64,000 bases of DNA, from NCBI RefSeq assembly GCF_039592695.1, contig NZ_JBBUTK010000004.1:22815-86814 (forward strand), given 5' to 3'. The notes under the pieces were generated by a model that did not search any database, was not told the DNA's origin, and saw nothing but the letters and a program-made list of their open reading frames with translations. Positions 9,072-17,450 of this stretch are shown here, piece after piece. A program made the translations under genes and the position numbers. Numbering within the stretch: position 1 is the first letter of the stretch; the number at the start of each line of letters is the position of its first letter. This DNA is from Flagellimonas_A sp039592695. Its GTDB lineage: Bacteria; Bacteroidota; Bacteroidia; Flavobacteriales; Flavobacteriaceae.

Positions 9072-9939
9072 ATACTTCAAATTCATTTGTTTTTATGGCT
9101 TCGTCAAGAATATCCTTTTCCAGATTTTTGATATAGTTCAAACGTCTTCGATTGAGGATGATTTGTCTGATTTTTGGGGAAATGTACGATAACGGCGCCA
9201 CTTCACCCTCTTTGAGCACGTCAGTTACTTTTCCCAAATATATCCCCAATGAATCCCTCAGTTCAAAAAATTGTGATTTTTTTAAGTGCCTATCAGCGTT
9301 TTGATAGTCAAGCGGACGTATTTCTTCCATCAAACGTGAGGTGCTGACCCAGACCGAATCGTCAAAATGAATTTTCTTGAATTGAACGGTGATGGAGTCA
9401 AGGTATTTTCTATCACTACTGTTAAAGCGTCTCATTTTCTCTTCGACTTCCTCCTTATCCAAAAATTGGTTGGAAACCTCTACAAAACGCAGTCTGGCCA
9501 GTTTCTCATCCAACTTGAAATTGTCTTTTTCATTTTCATAAAATTGGCGCAACTGTACTTCGCTCACGGTGGTATCACTAGATTGCTGTACCAACGCGTC
9601 CATATAAGCCCTAGTGTACAAATCGGCCCGATAATCTTCGACCAGTCGATTGTATTCGCTCTGGCGCTCTTCAGAAAGATTGATTTTGGCCTTGGTGAGC
9701 AGCAATTGTTTCGTAGCCCATCTATTGACGTAGTTTGCCATGTAAAAGGCACTGTCTTGGGCTGACATATCATTGGGTATCAAAGAGGCCACATCTTCCT
9801 TATACAAATAAGAATCGCCAACACGTGCCAGGGGCTCCTTTTCGTCTTTTGGGCTGAACAGTGCGTCACAAGATGATAGCAACATTACAGTGACAGCCCC
9901 TAAAATATAGCTAAAATTGATTCGTTCGTACAAACGCAT
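9055..9939 (-). CDS. Peptidyl-prolyl isomerase-like lipoprotein
   Basis: 294 aa. The N-terminus has a lipoprotein signal ending LSSC (Cys24). The body is mainly helical and charged, resembling the SurA N-terminal chaperone region with a parvulin-like part, but catalytic parvulin residues cannot be assigned by eye. It is immediately upstream of, and overlaps, the SurA-like gene; such pairs are common in Flavobacteriia. Probably part of the outer-membrane protein maturation machinery. Confidence 0.75.
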   Translation of the reverse strand: MRLYERINFSYILGAVTVMLLSSCDALFSPKDEKEPLARVGDSYLYKEDVASLIPNDMSAQDSAFYMANYVNRWATKQLLLTKAKINLSEERQSEYNRLVEDYRADLYTRAYMDALVQQSSDTTVSEVQLRQFYENEKDNFKLDEKLARLRFVEVSNQFLDKEEVEEKMRRFNSSDRKYLDSITVQFKKIHFDDSVWVSTSRLMEEIRPLDYQNADRHLKKSQFFELRDSLGIYLGKVTDVLKEGEVAPLSYISPKIRQIILNRRRLNYIKNLEKDILDEAIKTNEFEVYAEED

Positions 9940-9943
9940 TTGG

Positions 9944-9973
9944 CAAAAATAACAATAAGTTCAGGCTTGGCAA
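9944..9973 (-). promoter_or_regulatory. Promoter of the isomerase-moxR operon, possibly leaderless
   Basis: On the minus strand, TTG at 9971-9973, 19-nt spacer, then TATTTTTG at 9944-9951, an exact TAnnTTTG box. The start codon of the first gene begins only 4 nt after the box, so transcription would start at or next to the ATG. Confidence 0.65.
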
Positions 9974-10057
9974 GATGGCCGTGCCACTTAACAGATATTT
10001 AGGAAGACCAGCAGAATTTCATTTTTTAGTACATTTAGTAAAACCAAAACCATACCG

Positions 10058-10513
10058 ATGAAATACACAACTGAGATTCTGATTGATTTGCCCAGGGATG
10101 AATTCATCAAAAAACTTGATGACCCCGATAATATGAAACACTGGGCCAGAGGGCTCGAAAGTCAAGAACTACTGTCTGGTGAAGCCGGGCAAGAAGGTGC
10201 CAGAACCAATATGAGATTCAAAATGGGAAAACGTGAATTTGATATGGTCGAGACCATTATCAAAAGAAACATGCCCCATGAATTTCATGCCACCTACGAT
10301 ACAAAGGGCGTTCACAACATTCAAAAAAACTACTTCAAAGAAGAGGGCGAAAAAACGAGATGGATTTCTGAAAGCGAGTTTCAATTTGCCGGTCTCGGAA
10401 TGAAGGTGATGGCATTTTTGATGCCCAGTGCCTTTAAAAAGCAATCGATGAAGTATGCCCAAGACTTCAAGAATTTTGCCGAGAACGGTGCTTCTGTTCT
10501 CGATGATAATTAA
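10058..10513 (+). CDS. SRPBCC-family protein
   Basis: 151 aa. Begins YTTEILIDLPRDEFIKKLDDPDNMKHW, the opening beta-alpha pattern of START-like/SRPBCC domains that bind hydrophobic ligands, and ends with a long amphipathic helix. No enzymatic residues can be assigned. It starts a plus-strand run with the 80-aa gene and the beta-lactamase-like gene. A TACATTTA -7-like box lies about 25 nt upstream. Confidence 0.8.
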   Translation: MKYTTEILIDLPRDEFIKKLDDPDNMKHWARGLESQELLSGEAGQEGARTNMRFKMGKREFDMVETIIKRNMPHEFHATYDTKGVHNIQKNYFKEEGEKTRWISESEFQFAGLGMKVMAFLMPSAFKKQSMKYAQDFKNFAENGASVLDDN

Positions 10514-10525
10514 ATACCTCTGTTT

Positions 10526-10768
10526 TTGGAACGAAAAATCAAATTGATATGGGATTTTAGGGGGCCCGCTGCCGCTAAAACAGCCGAGCACCACGAAAAG
10601 CATCTTGCTGAGTTTTTGGCCATAGAGCAACTTACGATGAACATTACTGGCCATCTTCACTACAGCAACATGCACAGCGTTGCCTATATGGTGGTGACCG
10701 ATGATGAGATGAAACAAGTAAGAAATCAGCTAAAGCCCCATCGGGGAGAGGTTTATGAAGAATCTTGA
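10526..10768 (+). CDS. Conserved small protein of unknown function
   Basis: 80 aa if started at the TTG codon used here. The sequence is His-rich in the middle (EHHEKHLAEF) and lacks a signal peptide or membrane segment. I do not recognise a family. It is 12 nt downstream of the SRPBCC gene and overlaps the start of the beta-lactamase-like gene by 14 nt, so it looks translated as part of the same operon. The start is uncertain because no ATG lies near the beginning. Confidence 0.6.
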   Translation: MERKIKLIWDFRGPAAAKTAEHHEKHLAEFLAIEQLTMNITGHLHYSNMHSVAYMVVTDDEMKQVRNQLKPHRGEVYEES

Positions 10769-11900
10769 TGTAAAAGCCTTCTATTCAGCGTTCATAATTC
10801 TGTTCGTAATCGGTTGCTCTGAAAAGCAAGTTGATAATCCTCTCGAAACAGTATTGGCCTCAAATGATATGCGGATTAAAAAAGTGATGGATTCTTTGGG
10901 GCAGCATGAAGTGCAAATCCGTTACACACAGATTGACCGCAATGGTGACAGCCTGATGTTCACCGATCATGATTTTCAAGTGGATGAAGACCGCTATTTC
11001 TATCCGGCCAGTACCGTAAAGTTTCCTGCTGCTGTGGCTGCGCTCGAAAAACTGAATGAACTGGATACGTTGGATAGGGATTTTCGTTTTTATGTGGAAG
11101 GTGATTCGGTGGAAACCACGTTTTCGGAAGCGATTCTGCAAATCTTCGCGGTCAGTGACAATGAGGCCAACAACCGCTTGGTCGAATTTTTGGGGTTTGA
11201 TGACCTAAACCATCGCATGCAGCGGCGCGGGGTTGAGCCCATTCGCATTTCACACCGCCTCTCAACCCCAAATGCTGATGAAGTAACCGCGAAACCATTG
11301 GTCATCTATCTTAATGACAGTACCACGGGCATTTCAAAGTCTATCACCAGCAAAAGTCCGAAACCGTTGGATTTCAACGGAATAAAAAAAGGAAGTGGGT
11401 TTTATGCCCAAGATTCACTGTATCAAGAACCCTTTGATTTCTCTTTGAAAAATTACTATCCCGTTGAAGCCCAACATGCGCTTTTGAAGCGAATTATCTT
11501 TCCAGAAGCTTTTCCCAAAGAAGAACAGTTCAATCTCAACGAAGCTCAGCAAAAATTTCTTTTGGATGCGATGAAAATCCTACCAAAGAAAATTGGCTAT
11601 GACTCAGAAGAATACTACGATAGCTATGGAAAGTTTTTTATGTACGGTGATTCAAAGGAAGCCATCCCTGAACACATTGAAATTTATAACAAAGTGGGCT
11701 ACGCCTATGGCACATTGACGGATTGTGCCTACATCAAGGATACCAAGAACAACATTGATTTTATGCTGACAGCGACCATTTTGGTCAACAGTGACAGTAT
11801 CTTCAACGATGATCAATATGAATTTGACGAGGTTGGCATTCCGTTTTTGGCCCAGTTGGGCAGAGAAATTTATCAACACGAATTAAATCGAAAGCGATGA
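10755..11900 (+). CDS. Class A beta-lactamase-like serine hydrolase, lipoprotein
   Basis: 381 aa. Lipoprotein signal with Cys21 (LFVIGC). The penicillin-binding fold motifs are in order: S86-T-V-K89 (SxxK), S134-D135-N136 (SDN) and a KVG triad near IYNKVGYAYGTLTD. These are the class A beta-lactamase signatures (COG2367), but the protein is longer than true beta-lactamases (about 290 aa) and lacks an obvious omega-loop ExxLN. It could be a peptidoglycan or ester hydrolase at the periplasmic face. The stop overlaps the next start by 4 nt. Confidence 0.85.
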   Translation: MKNLDVKAFYSAFIILFVIGCSEKQVDNPLETVLASNDMRIKKVMDSLGQHEVQIRYTQIDRNGDSLMFTDHDFQVDEDRYFYPASTVKFPAAVAALEKLNELDTLDRDFRFYVEGDSVETTFSEAILQIFAVSDNEANNRLVEFLGFDDLNHRMQRRGVEPIRISHRLSTPNADEVTAKPLVIYLNDSTTGISKSITSKSPKPLDFNGIKKGSGFYAQDSLYQEPFDFSLKNYYPVEAQHALLKRIIFPEAFPKEEQFNLNEAQQKFLLDAMKILPKKIGYDSEEYYDSYGKFFMYGDSKEAIPEHIEIYNKVGYAYGTLTDCAYIKDTKNNIDFMLTATILVNSDSIFNDDQYEFDEVGIPFLAQLGREIYQHELNRKR

Positions 11901-12415
11901 CAGCACTTACTTTTGACTCTTTTATCAAAAAAATTTATATCAAAGCCCCGATGGATAAACTCTATTGGTGCTGGGCCACCAAAGAAGGTATCGAGACCTG
12001 GTTTTTGCGTCAGGCCACCTACACCGATAAAAATGGATCTCAACACGCTGAAAATGATAAAATTCAAGCGGAAGATACCTATGTTTGGGAATGGCATAAC
12101 TGGGATGGCCAAGAAAAAGGAACCATTCTCAAGGCCAACGGCACCGATTTTCTTGAATTCTCTTTTGCTGGCGACGTTTGCAAAGTTTCAGTCACATTAG
12201 AAGAAAATAAAGACGCCGTCTTACTCACCCTGAGACAATTCGACATGCCCACCGATGAAGAGACCAAAATGAACATCTATAATGGCTGCAGCTGCGGTTG
12301 GACGTTCTGGCTGGCCAACCTCAAGGCCTATCTGGAGCATGGCATTCTTTTGAACGAGACCGAATTTGACTTGACCGACATTCCCCAAGCGGGGCATATT
12401 TTTGTGAACATGTAA
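11897..12415 (+). CDS. SRPBCC/Aha1-like START-domain protein
   Basis: 172 aa. The start IKKIYIKAPMDKLYWCWATKEGIETWF and the middle YVWEWHNWDG...ILKANG...LEFSFAG follow the activator-of-Hsp90 (AHSA1) type START-like pattern. The ligand is unknown. The ATG overlaps the upstream hydrolase stop by 4 nt, so the gene closes the plus-strand operon. Two other SRPBCC genes lie at 10058 and 28917. Confidence 0.8.
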   Translation: MTALTFDSFIKKIYIKAPMDKLYWCWATKEGIETWFLRQATYTDKNGSQHAENDKIQAEDTYVWEWHNWDGQEKGTILKANGTDFLEFSFAGDVCKVSVTLEENKDAVLLTLRQFDMPTDEETKMNIYNGCSCGWTFWLANLKAYLEHGILLNETEFDLTDIPQAGHIFVNM

Positions 12416-12416
12416 G

Positions 12417-12551
12417 TTATGAAATGAGCATAAACTTTTTTGAGCATACCCTACCCGACATGTTTAAAATAAGTTTATGCGAATTACTGAATGTGCAGAG
12501 ATTTTTAGTTTCTTCATTTTCAGCAAACTATAAAATTTTAAACAGATGAAA
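12417..12551 (+). repeat. Copy 1 of a duplicated 133-135-bp leader module
   Basis: This stretch, ending at the ATGAAA of the dioxygenase-like gene, is about 85% identical by eye to 14581-14713. It contains a perfect 10-bp inverted repeat (GCATAAACTT ... AAGTTTATGC) about 35 nt apart. It probably contains the promoter and 5' leader of the gene at 12546. Confidence 0.75.
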
Positions 12552-13190
12552 CATACCATTTTCTTTGGTGTACTGCTATTTTTCTTGTTGGCTATGGTTT
12601 CTTGCCGCTCTCAGAACGACAAAAAATCTCCTAAAAAAACTGTGGCCAGAAATGTGGGAGGCCCCTGTGAAGGCTGTGAAGCATTACATGAATTTGGTGA
12701 TGTTCGATTGACCAACACAGACACCTTACCCAGTTTTTTTATGGCAGGTCCTAAGTTAAAAATCGTGGGAACTGTTTATAATCCCGACAAATCTCCCGCA
12801 GAAAATGTTATCATCTATGTTTACCATACCGATAGAAAAGGTATATACCCGAAAAAAGGCGACGAAAAGGGTTGGACTCGAAGGCATGGTTATTTAAGGG
12901 GTTGGGCCAAAACCAATGACGATGGCATGTATACTTTTTTTACGTTTCGACCGGCCAGTTACCCCAATCGAAGCGCTCCAGAACATATTCACATGACCGT
13001 AAAAGAACCGACCACCAACGCATACTACATTGATGATATTATGTTTGATGACGATTCACTTTTGACCAAAACTATAAGGAAACAGCGATCCGATAGGGCA
13101 GGTTCGGGCATCGTCAAACTTCAAAAAGAAGATTCGCTGTTGATTGCTAAGCGAGATATTTTTCTGGGGAGGAATATTCCCGATTACTAA
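12546..13190 (+). CDS. Intradiol ring-cleavage dioxygenase-like lipoprotein
   Basis: 214 aa with a lipoprotein signal (Cys20 in LAMVSCRSQ). The core has the protocatechuate/catechol dioxygenase pattern: beta-strand NVIIYVYHTDRKGIY supplying one Tyr, RGWAKTNDDGMYTFFTFRP supplying the second, then YPNRSAPEHIHM with the two His of the Fe(III) site. Intradiol enzymes open aromatic rings between two hydroxyls. Secreted lipoprotein versions are common in Bacteroidota, with unknown substrates. Single gene between a duplicated leader and a repeat. Confidence 0.85.
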   Translation: MKHTIFFGVLLFFLLAMVSCRSQNDKKSPKKTVARNVGGPCEGCEALHEFGDVRLTNTDTLPSFFMAGPKLKIVGTVYNPDKSPAENVIIYVYHTDRKGIYPKKGDEKGWTRRHGYLRGWAKTNDDGMYTFFTFRPASYPNRSAPEHIHMTVKEPTTNAYYIDDIMFDDDSLLTKTIRKQRSDRAGSGIVKLQKEDSLLIAKRDIFLGRNIPDY

Positions 13191-13219
13191 TAAAGATCAA
13201 GAGTATGCTTTCGACCGTG

Positions 13220-13260
13220 CTTCGACTGCGCTCAGCATAATACGCTCAAGGTGACAAAAA
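13220..13260. repeat. Dispersed REP-like element overlapping the rimO stop
   Basis: Read on the minus strand: TTTTTGTCACCTTGAGCGTA, then further bases, then CTGAGCGCAGTCGAAG. The 16-bp core (13220-13235 on the plus strand) recurs identically at 16476-16491. Short intergenic elements with this core are widespread in Bacteroidota. The TGA stop of rimO lies inside it. Confidence 0.7.
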
Positions 13261-14556
13261 AGGTTCACCATACAAATCGAAGTCTGCGGCATCCGTGATT
13301 TTAATTTGGCAGAAATCACCGATTTTAACATAATGTTTCGTGGCATCGATGAGTACCTCATTGTCGACATCAGGAGAGTCAAATTCTGTTCGCCCTACAA
13401 AATAGTTTCCTTCTTTTCTATCGATGATGCAGCGAAACGTTTTTCCGATTTTTTCTTGGTTGAGTTCCCATGAAATCTGTGATTGCAGTTCCATAATCTC
13501 ATTGGCGCGTTGTTGCTTTACTGTTTCAGGAACGTCATCCTCCAAATGATAGGCATGGGTATTTTCTTCATGGCTGTAGGTAAAGCAGCCCAAGCGTTCA
13601 AAACGCATTTCGGTCACCCAATCCTTTAAGGTTTGGAAATCTTCTTCCGTTTCCCCAGGATACCCCACAATCAAGGTGGTGCGAATGGCCATGCCGGGTG
13701 CGGCTTCTCGAAAGTCTTGCAACAGTTTTGTGGTCTTCACTTTGGTCGTGCCTCGTCGCATGCTTTTCAAAATAGCGTCTGAAATATGCTGAAGCGGAAT
13801 ATCGATATAATTACAGACTTTCGGATCATTTCGCATGACATCCAACACATCCATCGGAAAGCCAGTGGGGAAGGCATAATGAAGGCGAATCCATTCAATA
13901 CCGTCTACTTTCGCCAGTCTTTGAAGCAATTCTGCGAGATTGCGTTTTTTATAAAGGTCGAGCCCGTAATAGGTTAAATCTTGTGCAATCAAAATCAATT
14001 CTTTGACACCATTCACAGCCAATTTTTCGGCTTCACTTGCCAATTCTTCAATTGGTTTGCTCTTGTGTTTGCCCCGCATAATCGGAATGGCACAAAAAGA
14101 ACAAGGTCGGTCACAGCCTTCAGCAATCTTAAGGTATGCATAGTTTTTTGGTGTGGTAGTAAGCCTTTCGCCAATCAGCTCATGTTTGTAGTCAGCCCCG
14201 AGGGCTTTGAGCAGATTGGGCAGGTCACTGGTGCCAAAATAGGCATCCACATTGGGGATTTCTTTCTCTAAATCAGGTTTGTAGCGTTCACTGAGGCATC
14301 CGGTGACAAAAACCCTGTCAACCTCGCCAGCTTCCTTTTTCTGAACAAAATCTAGTATCGTGTTGACACTTTCTTCCTTGGCATTGGCAATAAATCCGCA
14401 GGTATTGATAACCACCACATTGCCCTCTTCTTCGTGCACCACTTCTTTGTCATTGGCGCGTAATTGCCCCATCAATACCTCAGAATCGTAGACATTCTTG
14501 CTACAACCTAAGGTGACGACATTGATTTTATTCTTTTTAAGGGATTTTGTGCGCAT
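13246..14556 (-). CDS. rimO: Ribosomal protein S12 methylthiotransferase RimO
   Basis: 436 aa. Radical SAM enzyme that methylthiolates an Asp of ribosomal protein S12. Three auxiliary-cluster cysteines in the N-terminal UPF0004 domain (C18, C53, C87), then the radical SAM CxxxCxxC at C148, C152 and C155 (EGCDRPCSFC). The C-terminus has the TRAM-like region (GKTFRCIIDRKEGNYFVGRT). The extreme C-terminus (about the last three codons) and the stop are encoded by a REP-like repeat. Confidence 0.95.
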   Translation of the reverse strand: MRTKSLKKNKINVVTLGCSKNVYDSEVLMGQLRANDKEVVHEEEGNVVVINTCGFIANAKEESVNTILDFVQKKEAGEVDRVFVTGCLSERYKPDLEKEIPNVDAYFGTSDLPNLLKALGADYKHELIGERLTTTPKNYAYLKIAEGCDRPCSFCAIPIMRGKHKSKPIEELASEAEKLAVNGVKELILIAQDLTYYGLDLYKKRNLAELLQRLAKVDGIEWIRLHYAFPTGFPMDVLDVMRNDPKVCNYIDIPLQHISDAILKSMRRGTTKVKTTKLLQDFREAAPGMAIRTTLIVGYPGETEEDFQTLKDWVTEMRFERLGCFTYSHEENTHAYHLEDDVPETVKQQRANEIMELQSQISWELNQEKIGKTFRCIIDRKEGNYFVGRTEFDSPDVDNEVLIDATKHYVKIGDFCQIKITDAADFDLYGEPFLSP

Positions 14557-14580
14557 ACCTTTATTTATGGGTGCGCAAAA

Positions 14581-14713
14581 TTACGAAATGAGCACAAACT
14601 TTTTTGAGCATACTTTAACGGCATGATTAAAATAAGTTTATGCGAATTACTGAATGTGCAAAATTTTTTAGTTTATTCATTTTCAATGAATTAAAAATTT
14701 TAAACAAATGAAA
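14581..14713 (+). repeat. Copy 2 of the duplicated leader module, gene missing
   Basis: Matches 12417-12551 along its whole length, ending at ATGAAA (14708-14713). After that the frame stops after 13 codons (TAG at 14747-14749) and does not resemble the dioxygenase-like gene. The inverted repeat is kept with one change (GCACAAACTT ... AAGTTTATGC). Looks like a promoter/leader without its gene, placed between rimO and the amidase. Confidence 0.75.
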
Positions 14714-14736
14714 GTGCTTTGTAAAAAAGTGGATGC

Positions 14737-16398
14737 CTACTCTTTATAGCTTTCAGGAATTTTCCTTGCCCTGGTCAGTTGCTCAAAAGATTTTCCCATC
14801 CGCAATAGCTCAGCTTCTTGAAAAGGTTTTGAGATAAACGTCAAACTGATAGGTTCACCACTTTCTTTATACCCCATTGGGATGGTCAGTGCAGGATATT
14901 CCGCAACCGCGGCATGGCCCGCATGCCAATTGTTGATGGAAAGTATGGCATCTAAATCATGCTCATCCAAAGCGGAATCAAAAAACTTTTGTCCGTTCTT
15001 TTTCAATCTTTCTTTGATCTCAACTAACCCTTCCTCTGAAGTTGGGTCGGTCAAAATGCTATCTAATCGTGCCTGTTCGTAAGGTATACGAACCGTACTG
15101 TCCTCACTGTTGAACCGGACCACATCGGCTACAGAGCCTATGGTAACTGCATCTGTATTCTTTACTTGTGATTCTAAATATGCAGGAAGGTCATTTTTCA
15201 TATCGATGTTCAAAACGCTCAAAAATCCATCCATAGCAACTTCAGGTGGGTCAAACTCAACAATTTCAGCTCCCGCTTCTTTGAGTCTTGCAATGGTTTC
15301 CCCATAAATCGAGTCGGCCTCCATCAAGCTCTTCATGGCGCCAAGGCGTAATTCGTTCAAAGGCTTTGGGTTCAGGTATGACGAAAGCATACCGTCGTAA
15401 CCCTCCACTGATTTAGAATCTTCTGCATCCTTCCCCAAAAGGGCATCCAACAAAATGGCGTTGTCGGCAACATTCTTGGTCATGGGGCCAGGGGTGTCTA
15501 AAGTACTTGAGATGGGCACGATACCCGTTCTGCTCAATAAACCAATAGTAGGTTTGAGCCCAACCACGGAATTCTGGCTCGATGGTGATAGTATGGAACC
15601 CGAAGTTTCGGTTCCGATCGCGGCTACGGCATAATTTGCCGCAGTTGATGTACCACTGCCCGCGCTCGACCCACCGGTATCAAACACCCGGCGCCCATAC
15701 GGATTCAGCGTTTGCCCGCCGACGGCACTCTGCCCGTTTGGACAAACTGCACAGATAAAATTGGCCCATTCACTGAGATTTGCCTTCCCCAGAATCAATG
15801 CCCCTTTTTCTTTTAGACGTGTCACTATAAAAGCATCGTCAGTGGTGTTATCCATAAGGGCAATTGCTCCAGCCGTAGTTTTCATTCCCTCAGTGCCGAT
15901 ATTATCCTTCAATAAAATGGGCATACCGTAAATAGGGTGTTTTCCTTCGGCATTGGCATCCAATTTTCGGGCTTCTTCAAGCACATCAGGATTGAGGGCG
16001 ATGACCGTATTCAGAGTCGTTTCATTGGGCAATTCGTATTTGTAGATGCGGTGCAGGTAAAACAAGACCAAATCTTCATAAGAGAACTTTCCTACGGAAA
16101 TACTTTTTTGGATGGATGGAATGTCTTGCTCCAGCACCAAGGGCTTCATCATTTTGTATGTCGAATCAGAAAATTGGGAAACCTCGGCATACAAGGGCAA
16201 AAACACCTCATTTTTGTCCGACACCTTTGACTGTATGAATTTGTACCGCATACGTTCCGATTCGTGATCCGCATTGGCTGCCACCTCAGCAGAATCGTTA
16301 TACGATTGCCATAGAACAATAGGTTTGGTACTTTTCGGTTCTTGCTTGCAGGCTGTAATCAGCAACAACAACAAAATGGGTAGGAGAAATTTTTTCAT
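14737..16398 (-). CDS. Amidase-signature family lipoprotein
   Basis: 553 aa from the ATG at 16398, chosen because it gives a clean lipoprotein signal (MKKFLLPILLLLLITAC, Cys17); a longer frame reaches upstream into repeat DNA. Amidase signature Ser-cisSer-Lys triad: Lys in ILLKDNIGT, then DTGGSSAGSGTSTA and GTETSGSILSPSS. Hydrolyses an amide or ester bond of unknown substrate, in the periplasm or at the cell surface. Preceded by a cluster of hairpin repeats. Confidence 0.88.
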   Translation of the reverse strand: MKKFLLPILLLLLITACKQEPKSTKPIVLWQSYNDSAEVAANADHESERMRYKFIQSKVSDKNEVFLPLYAEVSQFSDSTYKMMKPLVLEQDIPSIQKSISVGKFSYEDLVLFYLHRIYKYELPNETTLNTVIALNPDVLEEARKLDANAEGKHPIYGMPILLKDNIGTEGMKTTAGAIALMDNTTDDAFIVTRLKEKGALILGKANLSEWANFICAVCPNGQSAVGGQTLNPYGRRVFDTGGSSAGSGTSTAANYAVAAIGTETSGSILSPSSQNSVVGLKPTIGLLSRTGIVPISSTLDTPGPMTKNVADNAILLDALLGKDAEDSKSVEGYDGMLSSYLNPKPLNELRLGAMKSLMEADSIYGETIARLKEAGAEIVEFDPPEVAMDGFLSVLNIDMKNDLPAYLESQVKNTDAVTIGSVADVVRFNSEDSTVRIPYEQARLDSILTDPTSEEGLVEIKERLKKNGQKFFDSALDEHDLDAILSINNWHAGHAAVAEYPALTIPMGYKESGEPISLTFISKPFQEAELLRMGKSFEQLTRARKIPESYKE

Positions 16399-16414
16399 AG
16401 TATAATTCAGTAAA

Positions 16415-16560
16415 CTCCTTCCCACATTCGGGGGAAGGTGGTCCCGCATTTACGGGAACGGAAGGGGGGGTGGTACTTCGACTGCGCTCAGTACAGGCAA
16501 TCCACTCCGTCTTATCCGCTTATGGCGGATAATCCACCCCTCCCTGACTATGGAGGGGAG
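16415..16560. repeat. Cluster of four hairpins plus REP core
   Basis: Successive inverted repeats: CCTTCCC/GGGAAGG, TCCCG/CGGGA (16442-16457), TTATCCGC/GCGGATAA (16512-16532) and CCCCTCC/GGAGGGG (16537-16558). The 16-bp core CTTCGACTGCGCTCAG is at 16476-16491. It fills the gap between two minus-strand genes and looks like accumulated non-coding dispersed repeats. Confidence 0.65.
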
Positions 16561-16568
16561 CTGTTATG

Positions 16569-17450
16569 TTAGTTATCAGAAAGCAAAGCCTTCCACTTTT
16601 TGATATTTTTTTCGTTCATGCGCACAAACTCATCTTTGTCCTGCGCATTTGCCAAGATACGTGATTTTTCGGCAGAGGCAATCGCCGCCCTATGGTCACC
16701 GAGTTCTGCCTGCACCAAACTTTTGACACGGTGAAAGTAATAGGTGTCGCCCCCAATTTCAATGGCCTTGTTCGAATACTTCAAAGCCCGCTCAAAATCC
16801 TTGCCCTGCTCTTGCAAGTAGCGGGCGGCCTCATAGTAGGTCTGGGCGGTAGGATTATTGTTGATTTGTTTCGCAATTTCAATTTCCATCTGGGCATCCG
16901 TATCCACCAAAAAGGGAATGGTGACTTTGGTACTCGCCCAAATCAGGTTCAGGTTAGCAGAATGGTGGGTGATACTATCAAAGGCCATTAAAAAATTCTC
17001 TTGATGATAGGGAGTTGTCTGTGGTTTAACGGTGATACGGAACAAATCTTCATCGGCATCGTATTTTTTTCGCCCATCGCCCCAATGCGAAATATTGGTA
17101 TGAAAGGCAATTTGCCACTTACCTTCTTCGGGAAAAGCATACAGTGCATAGGTTCCTTTTGGTAGGTCATTTTCCATGACCTGCATATCGGTATCAACCG
17201 TGATTTTGGTGCTCTCATTCGCCCCAACCCGCCAAATGCGACCGTAAGGCACCAAACCCTGTTGCCCATCTTTTTGTGGACCAAAAACGTGACGCCCACG
17301 AACCGCAGGTCGTGAATATTCAGCGGTGATTTTTGAGAGGCCGATCTCTTGCTCAATTTTTGAAAAGGGACTGGCTTTAGGGTGCGCTATTTGGGCATTC
17401 GCAGAAATAACAAAAACAGTAATCGTCAAAAATGTTACGAAATACTTCAA
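16569..17450 (-). CDS. DUF2911 domain protein with C-terminal TPR-like region
   Basis: 293 aa, signal peptide ending ISANAQ. The DUF2911 core includes AEYSRPAVRGRHVFG, LVPYGRIWRVGANESTKI and YALYAFP, a periplasmic beta domain of unknown function abundant in Bacteroidota. The last 90 residues are helical with TPR-like spacing (YYEAARYLQEQGKDFERALKY). The start codon overlaps the ftsY stop by 4 nt, so it is co-transcribed downstream of ftsY. Confidence 0.88.
   Translation of the reverse strand: MKYFVTFLTITVFVISANAQIAHPKASPFSKIEQEIGLSKITAEYSRPAVRGRHVFGPQKDGQQGLVPYGRIWRVGANESTKITVDTDMQVMENDLPKGTYALYAFPEEGKWQIAFHTNISHWGDGRKKYDADEDLFRITVKPQTTPYHQENFLMAFDSITHHSANLNLIWASTKVTIPFLVDTDAQMEIEIAKQINNNPTAQTYYEAARYLQEQGKDFERALKYSNKAIEIGGDTYYFHRVKSLVQAELGDHRAAIASAEKSRILANAQDKDEFVRMNEKNIKKWKALLSDN

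Noticed and set aside
10755..11900. Antibiotic-resistance beta-lactamase
   Set aside because: SxxK and SDN are present, but the length and lack of a clear ExxLN omega loop argue for a house-keeping serine hydrolase; resistance cannot be claimed.
12417..14713. Duplicated leader as ends of an insertion sequence
   Set aside because: Copies are direct, lie outside intact unrelated genes (dioxygenase-like, rimO), and no transposase lies between them.
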